From positions 62,001-126,000 of the forward strand of contig JAKSKV010000003.1 of assembly GCA_024401555.1 (NCBI GenBank): a DNA stretch of 64,000 nucleotides, written 5' to 3'. The translations under genes were made by a program, and so were the position numbers. Shown one piece after another: positions 31,716 through 38,707 of this stretch (its first letter is position 1; the number at the start of each line of letters is the position of its first letter). The stretch comes from Paludibacteraceae bacterium. GTDB taxonomy: Bacteria > Bacteroidota > Bacteroidia > Bacteroidales > Paludibacteraceae. A model generated the notes under the pieces. It did no database searches. It saw only the letters and a list, made by a program, of their open reading frames with translations, and was not told the DNA's origin.

Positions 31716-32405
31716 ATGAAAAAGGTATTTAGCATTTTAGCGACGGTTTTTCTTTTTATCTTCAGTGCACAGGCCCAATATGACTACAATAACAAAGTTC
31801 AATTCGGTTTCGATTTGGGTTTAGGAACATCCAACCAATGGGGTAATGCCTATGACGCCTATGGCAAGAAGGGTACCATCGCATTCCAGTTCGGTTTCTC
31901 CTTGGATGTGAATTTCGCACCTTGCGCCTTTATGGAGACTGGAATATCCTTCAATAAGAAGGGTTGCAGAATCTACGGACACGAATGGCTGGAGAATGGA
32001 GGTCCACTCAGATTATATGACAACGAAAGAGCGATCGCCAACCTATTCTACATCGAAGTGCCTGCCATGATCGGTTTCCGTATTCCTATCGAATACGAGG
32101 TGGCTTGGAAGATTTTGGTCGGTCCCTACTTCGGTATCGGCGTGGCTGGAGAGCGAAAATATTGGTTCAAAAGTCCCGAAAACGCCAAGAGGGATATGCT
32201 CATCAGCAGTTTCTCCGAGAATTACGAAAGTCGTTTCAAGCGATTCGATGTCGGTGTGAAGGCAGGAACAGGCATTGAATTCCGCCGTGTCACCCTACTA
32301 TTCGTTTATGAGTTGGGTATGTTCAACAACTACCACAACGATATTTACCACACCTTGAACGCCCGCAACAGTACGATCATGGGTGTGGTAGGATTTAGAT
32401 TCTAA
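31716..32405 (+). CDS. Outer-membrane beta-barrel protein (PorT-like fold)
   Basis: I chose the ATG at 31716 because it starts a standard signal peptide (MKKVFSILATVFLFIFSAQA); an in-frame ATG at 31701 would add five residues (MFNSA). The mature protein has alternating hydrophobic strands rich in Gly and aromatic residues (VQFGFDLGLG, TIAFQFGFSLDVNF, LVGPYFGIGVAG) and ends in an aromatic (GVVGFRF), as outer-membrane beta-barrels do. Its size of about 230 aa fits the small barrel families of Bacteroidota. Specific function is not evident. It stands alone between mutS2 and the His/Tyr-rich lipoprotein. Confidence 0.75.
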   Translation: MKKVFSILATVFLFIFSAQAQYDYNNKVQFGFDLGLGTSNQWGNAYDAYGKKGTIAFQFGFSLDVNFAPCAFMETGISFNKKGCRIYGHEWLENGGPLRLYDNERAIANLFYIEVPAMIGFRIPIEYEVAWKILVGPYFGIGVAGERKYWFKSPENAKRDMLISSFSENYESRFKRFDVGVKAGTGIEFRRVTLLFVYELGMFNNYHNDIYHTLNARNSTIMGVVGFRF

Positions 32406-32463
32406 GAGAAACCTGAATCCGTTCAAGGTATAGATTAATCGTGTTTTATTCTTAAATATCAGT

Positions 32464-32931
32464 ATGATGAATAAAAAATTCTGGGCATTCCTAAGTTCAT
32501 TGGCTTTTGTATTGGTAAGTGTTTCATGTGGTGACCACTACTATGACGATTACTACGATGATTATTACTACGATAACCATCACGGACAATACCACGACGA
32601 TTATCATCACGACTATCACCACGGCTATAACGATGACTACTACCACTACGAGGACAACAACACCTACAACTATATTCGAAAGGGTCGTTGGTTCTTGGTT
32701 TCACAGGATAGTTACGAACAATACATCATATTCACGGATTGGGAGATCCAACACTACAATTGGAGCGGCCATATGTATGACCATGGCACCTACGAGTACC
32801 ACGACAAGCATCTCCACATCCACTACGACAACGGAGATGTGGTGGAATACCACATCAATAAGGCTTGCGACAGCGAACTGATTCTCCGCACCCCAAGCGG
32901 CAAGGAGTACCGCTATGTGAGAAGGCACTAA
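32464..32931 (+). CDS. His/Tyr/Asp-rich lipoprotein
   Basis: A 155-aa protein with a lipoprotein signal (hydrophobic stretch ending SVSC, Cys 22). Right after the lipid-anchored Cys come about 45 residues made almost only of Asp, Tyr, His, Asn and Gly, a composition suggesting metal binding or a disordered spacer. The C-terminal half (RKGRWFLVSQDS onward) looks like a small lipocalin-like beta domain. The 4-base gap to the convergent antitoxin stop leaves no room for its own terminator. ATG 32464 and ATG 32467 are equally possible starts. Function unknown; the metal-binding idea is inference from composition only. Confidence 0.75.
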   Translation: MMNKKFWAFLSSLAFVLVSVSCGDHYYDDYYDDYYYDNHHGQYHDDYHHDYHHGYNDDYYHYEDNNTYNYIRKGRWFLVSQDSYEQYIIFTDWEIQHYNWSGHMYDHGTYEYHDKHLHIHYDNGDVVEYHINKACDSELILRTPSGKEYRYVRRH

Positions 32932-32935
32932 TCCA

Positions 32936-33301
32936 TTACTTGTTCAGACCCAATATCTCCGCAGGAGTGATATCCAGCACTTGGCACAATTGACGAGCCA
33001 CTTTGAGCGTTGGCTCCGCACGGTTGTGGATATAGTCGCTGATACGGCTGGGACTGACACCTATTTTCTCCGCCAATTGACGAGAGGTCATGCCAGCATT
33101 CTCCAAGGCATCCAAAATGATTTCTCCCAAGGTAGGCGTAGCGATGTGGCAATGAACGGCTTCATAAGCCTCCACCACATCGGAGACGATCATCAACTCC
33201 ACCATCATAGGATCATCCATCGGTGTATTTTCATTCACCTGTGGCAACAATGTCTCTATACGGGCTTGCGCATAGTCATATTTTTCTTTCGAAACTTCCA
33301 T
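32936..33301 (-). CDS. higA: HigA-like antitoxin, XRE helix-turn-helix
   Basis: A 121-aa protein whose C-terminal half is a clear XRE/Cro helix-turn-helix (GMTSRQLAEKIGVSPSRISD, followed by a third helix with NRAEPTLKVA). The N-terminal half is helical and acidic, as in HigA-type antitoxins that wrap the toxin. It lies 11 bases downstream of the RelE/HigB-like toxin, in the inverted toxin-first order characteristic of higBA. It is expected to neutralise the toxin and repress the operon through the inverted repeat at 33644-33658. Confidence 0.88.
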   Translation of the reverse strand: MEVSKEKYDYAQARIETLLPQVNENTPMDDPMMVELMIVSDVVEAYEAVHCHIATPTLGEIILDALENAGMTSRQLAEKIGVSPSRISDYIHNRAEPTLKVARQLCQVLDITPAEILGLNK

Positions 33302-33312
33302 AACCTTCCTAT

Positions 33313-33612
33313 TTACAACTTACTACAATCCAACTTGTCATATTCTTGATGCGTCCCCACCCATCTGATATAGACCAATTCAGGCGTAAACATCACCACA
33401 ACAACCAAGCGATAGTTATTTCCCTTAATATTAAAAACATAATGCTGATTACCCACATAATCCGCATTAGGGAAATCCTTTCGCATATCCGAAAAATTTT
33501 TCCAATGAGCGGAGCTAACCTTTTGATGCCATCTCTCCAAAGAAACACGGCTATCAGCATGCCCCTCCTGTTCGTAAAACTCCTCTAATTTTTTCTTTGA
33601 TATAATTCTCAT
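33313..33612 (-). CDS. higB: HigB-like mRNA interferase toxin
   Basis: From the ATG at 33612 this is a 99-aa protein (MRIISKKKLEEFYEQ) matching the HigB branch of the RelE superfamily: an N-terminal helix pair, a conserved W in the middle (SAHWKNFSDM), then strands with VFNIKGNNYRLV and a C-terminal YIRWVGTHQEYDKLD that carries the conserved H-x-x-Y-D-K motif. Family members cleave ribosome-associated mRNA. A longer upstream in-frame extension (to 33705) was rejected because it runs through the promoter. It forms an operon with the antitoxin. Confidence 0.9.
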   Translation of the reverse strand: MRIISKKKLEEFYEQEGHADSRVSLERWHQKVSSAHWKNFSDMRKDFPNADYVGNQHYVFNIKGNNYRLVVVVMFTPELVYIRWVGTHQEYDKLDCSKL

Positions 33613-33639
33613 TGTTAGATATTTTTCATATTGTTTACG

Positions 33640-33670
33640 CAAAAATAGAAACTCTATTCTAAAATTCAAA
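33640..33670 (-). promoter_or_regulatory. higBA promoter (TTTG-N19-TATTTTTG)
   Basis: On the - strand, TTTG (33670-33667) is followed by exactly 19 nt and TATTTTTG (33647-33640). Both fit the Bacteroidota primary-sigma consensus. The leader to the toxin ATG is about 25 nt. Confidence 0.8.
33644..33658. promoter_or_regulatory. Putative HigA operator
   Basis: A perfect 6-bp inverted repeat, AATAGA-AAC-TCTATT, overlaps the -7 box and spacer of the higBA promoter. A palindrome here is where an XRE antitoxin would bind to autorepress. Binding is inferred. Confidence 0.6.
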
Positions 33671-33844
33671 ACAAATAAGCAAAAATATTTTGAATAACAA
33701 AACAATAATTAAAAAGGATCGCAGAACAATTCACATTCTTCGGAAGAAGAGTTATCCAAGTAAATGATTTAGATAAAAATTTGATTTAATCGACAATCAT
33801 CCAATCCACATAAGATGTGGTCGCAACCCGATGGGTGGTTATGC

Positions 33845-33875
33845 AAAAAAGGCCATACTCGTCAGAATATGGCCT
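33845..33875 (-). terminator. Terminator of the GH16 gene
   Basis: An 8-bp stem, AGGCCATA/TATGGCCT (33850-33857 with 33868-33875), is followed on the - strand by a T tract (33850-33845). It lies 20 bases beyond the GH16 stop codon. The stretch 33671-33844 between it and the higBA promoter shows no gene. Confidence 0.85.
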
Positions 33876-33895
33876 ATAAAAAATTAAACTAACAA

Positions 33896-35371
33896 TCAAT
33901 ATACCAGCACTTTGCTCGTCTCCGCACCTGACTGCACGCAATAAATGCCCGGTGGAAGGAGAAGGTCAATGGACTCTCCCTGTTTCATGTTCAATTCACG
34001 GATCGGTTTTCCGTTGGCATCTGTGATTTTAAAACGTCCCGATTTATCCGTTGAGATACGCAATTTCCCCTCCACGCAATGAGCGAGCCATAAATCATGG
34101 AAAGGGACACTCTCCATACCTGTAGGCACCGCCTCCCCCTCTTTCAGTATCCGCCAAAGCGCACTGTTCGGACGATCAGCGGGAATATCATCCTGCACCA
34201 CATCGCCATCTTTACCTAAGACATAATAACCACTGTGGAGAAAACGCATATCAACTACCCAATCCTGAAACTCATTGCGCTTAGAAAGGCCAACAATCTG
34301 ATGCGCTTTACCGTTCCACCCCCAAAGACCGACCGTAGCGCCCGCAGCTTTCGATTCATTAGGAATCTCCAATACCTGATCGCCGAAATTGACGCGATAG
34401 CCACTACCCGACTCCGAAATCGTCGCCAAAGCCTCCGGTGCATCGCAATCACCCAAGGCTAAATCATGCTCTTGGGCGGTCAAGCATCGCCCCTCCTCCA
34501 TGGAGTAGAGACGAAGTTGCCCTTGCGGTAATTCCATGGCAGGATTCTTGCGCCACACACGCACCCAATCACACTCCAAATAGGCGGGATTCCCTGAGGT
34601 CACCTCGATCGGATTACCATTATCGGTCGCCCAGCCGCCGATGGCCAGATTGATGATGATGTAATTCTTCATCAATTGACTGATCTCGGTGGGTTTGTTG
34701 TAGCTTGCCACCAGTTTATCATCGAAATAGAAACTGAGGGTTTGGTCGTTCCACTCCAACCCATAGGTATGGAAATCCGCCGATTTGTCCGGTCCCGTAT
34801 GGACACCGCCGAAAGAGGCCTCGTGGTCCCAAGCGGATCCGTGAGAGGCGTACCAATCGCTCTTGGTGTAATGCAAATAGTAATGATGCTGGTTGCGCGC
34901 ATGAGGCACCTCGAAAATATCGATCTCAGGGGGCCATCCATCCTGAAGCGTCCAAAAGGCAGGCCAAGTGCCCAGCTGCTTCGGCATCTTGAAACGGCCC
35001 TCTATGTAACCATACCTCACCTCAAATTTACCGCGGGTATCGATAGCGCCCGATGTATAATCGAGTGAATAGGTCTTGTCTCCGCTCTTGCAAGTAGCGG
35101 GCGCCTGGGGATGACGCTTCGCCTCACCCTTAATGCGCAACAGACCATTCTCCACCGAGACATTCTCCTCCACGCAATAGGCGCGGTGGTTATGGGTATG
35201 CCCCCAATTATAGGTGGGATTCCACTTGGACTTATCCAAGGCATTTCCTTCGAACTCGTCGTTGAAGACCATGGTCCAGCCACTCATATTGGCTGGCGGA
35301 TTGGCACATAGCTCACCAGTCGTCCCAAGAACGGCTGAAAGCGCCATCAAATATCCCAAACCCCTTTTCAT
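33896..35371 (-). CDS. GH16 endo-beta-glucanase/galactanase with T9SS tail
   Basis: A 491-aa secreted enzyme. A signal peptide (about 1-23) precedes a GH16 beta-jelly-roll (about 30-275): FNDEFEG at the start, a GxWPAFW motif, and the catalytic E149-I-D-I-F-E154 signature with nucleophile E149 and acid/base E154, followed by the family's W-D and D-W-V-R-V-W end. Residues of about 280-430 look like a ricin-type beta-trefoil module. The last roughly 60 residues resemble a T9SS type A sorting domain. GH16 enzymes cut beta-1,3/1,4-glucans or beta-galactans; the neighbouring GH43-GH30 fusion makes a beta-1,3-galactan or laminarin-like substrate possible, but this is unresolved. Its terminator is at 33845-33875. 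Confidence 0.9.
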   Translation of the reverse strand: MKRGLGYLMALSAVLGTTGELCANPPANMSGWTMVFNDEFEGNALDKSKWNPTYNWGHTHNHRAYCVEENVSVENGLLRIKGEAKRHPQAPATCKSGDKTYSLDYTSGAIDTRGKFEVRYGYIEGRFKMPKQLGTWPAFWTLQDGWPPEIDIFEVPHARNQHHYYLHYTKSDWYASHGSAWDHEASFGGVHTGPDKSADFHTYGLEWNDQTLSFYFDDKLVASYNKPTEISQLMKNYIIINLAIGGWATDNGNPIEVTSGNPAYLECDWVRVWRKNPAMELPQGQLRLYSMEEGRCLTAQEHDLALGDCDAPEALATISESGSGYRVNFGDQVLEIPNESKAAGATVGLWGWNGKAHQIVGLSKRNEFQDWVVDMRFLHSGYYVLGKDGDVVQDDIPADRPNSALWRILKEGEAVPTGMESVPFHDLWLAHCVEGKLRISTDKSGRFKITDANGKPIRELNMKQGESIDLLLPPGIYCVQSGAETSKVLVY

Positions 35372-35445
35372 ATGAACATATAAAGAAAACTACATATTGA
35401 ATAACTCCAGAACTATAATTATCTGACCACGTCTATCTGACACGC

Positions 35446-38400
35446 CTATCTGACAACTACCTTGTGGACGCTCTGCTTGCCATTCACCGTCGTCATGACT
35501 AAATAGACGCCCGAAGAGATTGGCAACTCCAAATCGCCAAGAAGGTTATACGTCTGGTCAATAACCGTCAAGCCAGCCATATTCACCACCCATACATTCA
35601 CAGATGTCTCCTCGCCCACCAGTCGGGAGAGACGTATCATATCCTTCTCTCCAGTCACCAGCAAGTCCGTATTCTCCACATCTGCCACCGCAGTCGCATC
35701 CGAAGGCAATTGATTGCCGAAAGGTGCTGGAATAATACGCCACTCACGATGCGCGTTACCACCTGCATTACCAGCCGCCCAGACACCAACATTGGTTCCA
35801 GCCGTGGTCTTCCCACCTTCCAAATCGAAGGATTTGCCATTGCCGGCAGAGATGACTGCATAACAATTCTCGCCCAAATCCTTTAAGCTAAATTGTTGGT
35901 TAGTCTTTCCCTCTCCCATCTTCTCCAACTTCAAGTAATAAGATCCGTCATCAGTAATGGCCAGACGTTCTCCCGCCTTGTTGGTGTAGATCATATAATT
36001 ACCATTGGAGAGTGGTTGGAAATACCATCTCTGCAAAGAGTCTTCAGGGAACAAATTGGCCAACTTCAAACCTTCAGAAGCCTCCGCGCTCATCACGGAA
36101 ACCGCGCTTCGAGGAATAATCGAATAGGCCTTCTCCGGCTGAATGCCCTCAATTCCAGTATCTGCAGTCACATCGAAGATCGCTGTGGAGATCTCTAATC
36201 CACCCATGGTGTAGGAGAATGTCTTATTCTCCACATCGCCACATGGCCTCAACTCACAATTATAGTTCGAATTGGTGGTATAAAGTTGAACGCTTGGAGC
36301 CACCTCCTTAAACAGGGAGAGATCCAAACTGACATGCTTCTTTCCCGAACCGGTATTCAGCATCACCACCACCAACTTATCGCCCGCCGGGCTGATGGCT
36401 GCCAACATATCGTTTCGACCAATGGTCAAGAAGGTATAGCCTTGCTTGATGAAGCGAGTCACCTGCATGCGTACATAGAAGTTCTTCACGATATGGTACT
36501 CCTGTGTGGCGAAATTTCCTTGCACCATACACCATTGATCGTTCTTCTCCTCTACAAACTGCCAATCAACCCATGCGTGGGGCATCAAGTAGTTGAGGTC
36601 GTCGAACATGCGTTGCGCCATGTTGAGGTTACCCGACAATCCAGTTCCTCCGGCGCCCGTCTCCGACATCCAGAAATGGAGCCCCGTCTCATGTACCAGC
36701 CCCCTCAAATTGGCTTTATCCATCACGCCTCCACCATAGGTGTGGACATTATATTGCCCCACCATACCAAGGATATTCTCCTTCTGATAGAGTTGCAACT
36801 CGCCAATAGCGGTGGTCACACTGGTCTCATCACAGGCGGAGATGACCGTGTTCAGACCGGAGTTCTTCAACTTCGGATACAACACTTTGATCAAATTCAC
36901 CTGGGAGGCTGGATCAAAGTGACATCCCTCTTGTGATCCGTTAGCGCCCCAGAAATTGGTATTGGGCTCGTTGAATGGATCCAAGGTTTTGAATTCAATG
37001 CCATAGGTGCTCTTAATGTGCTTGCACACCTCGATCAGATAGTCGGAGAAGATGCCATAATTCTCCGGTTTCAAGTTGTCTTTGCCTGCATTGGTATTTC
37101 CCGACGCACAACCGCTATAGGTCATCCAGTAAGGCGCCGAATTGGAGAAGGCCTCGAAGACAGCATCCTTGCGGGCCTTGTTCAATTTATCCAAGACCTT
37201 CAATTGTCCCGCATCCTTGGTCCAATCATAGGGAGCGGTGGCGCTGGCCTTGAAACCATCCATCTCCGCACGCTTACCCTTTCCGTTGCACATGTGGCCA
37301 TTGTAGTGGCTTGGCGCATCACCACCACCGATATTGTAGCGGAAGATATTGAAGTTCAAACCATCCTCATCCGTCAATAGCTTCACCAAGTGGTCCACCT
37401 TGTCCTCGCTCCACTTGCCGCACATGTGGGCCCACCAACAAAGGGAGACACCCCATCCCTCAAGCTTCTGTTGCTTGGAACCAGGATTGATGCAAGCGGT
37501 GGTCATGATGTTGGGATCATACTTCGCCAACAAACCGTAATATTCATCAGCCGTCAGATTGACCACGGAACCGTGTCGCATCACCGAAGGGAACGCATAT
37601 TGATCCGCATTCAACTGGGTGAATTTTCCTGAAGATAAATCATTGGTCACCAAAGGGAAATAACCCTTTCCGCCAAAGTTGTCCAACAATAGGCACCAAC
37701 GATCCTCGTTATTGAATTTGAAACATGTAGGACCCTCCACGCCAGTGATTTGACTCATGTCGGAGCCAATCTCCTTCCACTCGCCCAACAATGATTTGGA
37801 AGATTCCATGATGATATATTTTCCGCCGGAAGGCATACCCGCCTTGTGGGGAGCCGTAGCCTCGTTCTTCTTGAAACGATAGTAGGTGTCTCCCACCTTG
37901 ATGGCTGTGGCATCGATGGTGCTGATGACATTACCATTTGAATTGCGGAGCTCTATCCAGACCTTCGCCTCGCTAAAGGTTTTGAAATCCTTGGTGGTGC
38001 AGTAATAGACACGATGGGTGTTATCGCCCGAAGGGATCTTCGAGCTCCAGAAGACCAAATATTGTCCGCTCGCCTCGTCATAGACCGCCTCAGGCGCCCA
38101 TGTGCAGCCCGCGCCATCAGGCGCCACACGGCACATACGCTGCTCCGACCAATGAACCAAGTCGGTGGATTCCCAGACCATGATGGATTTGCTACCCGTC
38201 GTTTGGGCGGCGCTCCAGTTGCCATTGCCGTAGATCTTCAAATCGGTGGCGATCACAAAGAAGCGGTCACCCTCTGCCGAGCGCATGATAAAAGGATCTC
38301 GAAGTCCCTTCTCTCCCAAGGAGGAGACAAGCACCGGATTTCCGTCGTTCAGGTCTTTCCAATGGAGACCATCCTCACTGACGGCGAAATAGATTTGTTC

Positions 38401-38547
38401 ACCTTGCGCCAAACCTTCCCCTTTGAAATAGGCGAAAAGATAGGCGGCGTAATTCTCCGCGGCCGCAAAAGCGGTTACAGAGGAAAGCAACAAAAGATTG
38501 ATTAGGGCACAAATCGCGCGGCCCCAAAACTTGTGTGTGTTTTTCAT
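35446..38547 (-). CDS. GH43-GH30 fusion glycoside hydrolase with ricin-like module and T9SS tail
   Basis: The start at 38547 (MKNTHKFWGRAICALINL) gives a signal peptide; the longer in-frame start at 38613 adds 22 residues with no role. The order is a GH43 five-blade propeller (about 30-340; LRDPF with D84, WAPE with E153), a GH30 barrel (about 350-815; LDPFNEP with acid/base E527, FWMSETG with nucleophile E629), a ricin-type beta-trefoil (about 820-955) and a T9SS type A sorting domain (end SVHKVVVR). GH43 members remove arabinose, xylose or galactose; the GH30 part resembles endo-beta-1,6-galactanases. The pair would fit arabinogalactan side-chain breakdown, which is inference. It lies 74 bases upstream of GH16 and is probably co-transcribed with it, as no terminator intervenes. 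Confidence 0.9.
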   Translation of the reverse strand: MKNTHKFWGRAICALINLLLLSSVTAFAAAENYAAYLFAYFKGEGLAQGEQIYFAVSEDGLHWKDLNDGNPVLVSSLGEKGLRDPFIMRSAEGDRFFVIATDLKIYGNGNWSAAQTTGSKSIMVWESTDLVHWSEQRMCRVAPDGAGCTWAPEAVYDEASGQYLVFWSSKIPSGDNTHRVYYCTTKDFKTFSEAKVWIELRNSNGNVISTIDATAIKVGDTYYRFKKNEATAPHKAGMPSGGKYIIMESSKSLLGEWKEIGSDMSQITGVEGPTCFKFNNEDRWCLLLDNFGGKGYFPLVTNDLSSGKFTQLNADQYAFPSVMRHGSVVNLTADEYYGLLAKYDPNIMTTACINPGSKQQKLEGWGVSLCWWAHMCGKWSEDKVDHLVKLLTDEDGLNFNIFRYNIGGGDAPSHYNGHMCNGKGKRAEMDGFKASATAPYDWTKDAGQLKVLDKLNKARKDAVFEAFSNSAPYWMTYSGCASGNTNAGKDNLKPENYGIFSDYLIEVCKHIKSTYGIEFKTLDPFNEPNTNFWGANGSQEGCHFDPASQVNLIKVLYPKLKNSGLNTVISACDETSVTTAIGELQLYQKENILGMVGQYNVHTYGGGVMDKANLRGLVHETGLHFWMSETGAGGTGLSGNLNMAQRMFDDLNYLMPHAWVDWQFVEEKNDQWCMVQGNFATQEYHIVKNFYVRMQVTRFIKQGYTFLTIGRNDMLAAISPAGDKLVVVMLNTGSGKKHVSLDLSLFKEVAPSVQLYTTNSNYNCELRPCGDVENKTFSYTMGGLEISTAIFDVTADTGIEGIQPEKAYSIIPRSAVSVMSAEASEGLKLANLFPEDSLQRWYFQPLSNGNYMIYTNKAGERLAITDDGSYYLKLEKMGEGKTNQQFSLKDLGENCYAVISAGNGKSFDLEGGKTTAGTNVGVWAAGNAGGNAHREWRIIPAPFGNQLPSDATAVADVENTDLLVTGEKDMIRLSRLVGEETSVNVWVVNMAGLTVIDQTYNLLGDLELPISSGVYLVMTTVNGKQSVHKVVVR

Positions 38548-38634
38548 AAATGCAGAATTACAATCGTTACGTATTTCAAAAGTATTAGGCCGTAAAGATA
38601 CAAAAAAACACACAATCTTATATTTTTATCAAAC

Positions 38635-38671
38635 AAAAAAGGAGGATGCTCATCGACGCTGAACATCCTCC
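38635..38671 (-). terminator. Terminator of the beta-helix gene
   Basis: A 12-bp stem with one G-U pair (38641-38652 with 38660-38671) and a 7-nt loop is followed on the - strand by six T residues. It isolates the upstream pair from the GH43-GH30 gene, so the latter must start in 38548-38634, where TATCTTTA on the - strand near 38594-38601 is one base off the -7 consensus. Confidence 0.88.
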
Positions 38672-38707
38672 CTTTTCACACTGATTGTAATTCACAAATT
38701 ATTCTTA

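Noticed and set aside
36286-36936. 216-codon + strand frame opposite the GH43-GH30 gene
   Set aside because: Lies entirely over the GH30 domain, whose catalytic motifs are intact on the - strand; composition is that of a shadow frame.
38548-38613. N-terminal extension of the GH43-GH30 protein
   Set aside because: The added 22 residues precede a complete signal peptide starting at 38547 and overlap the likely promoter region.
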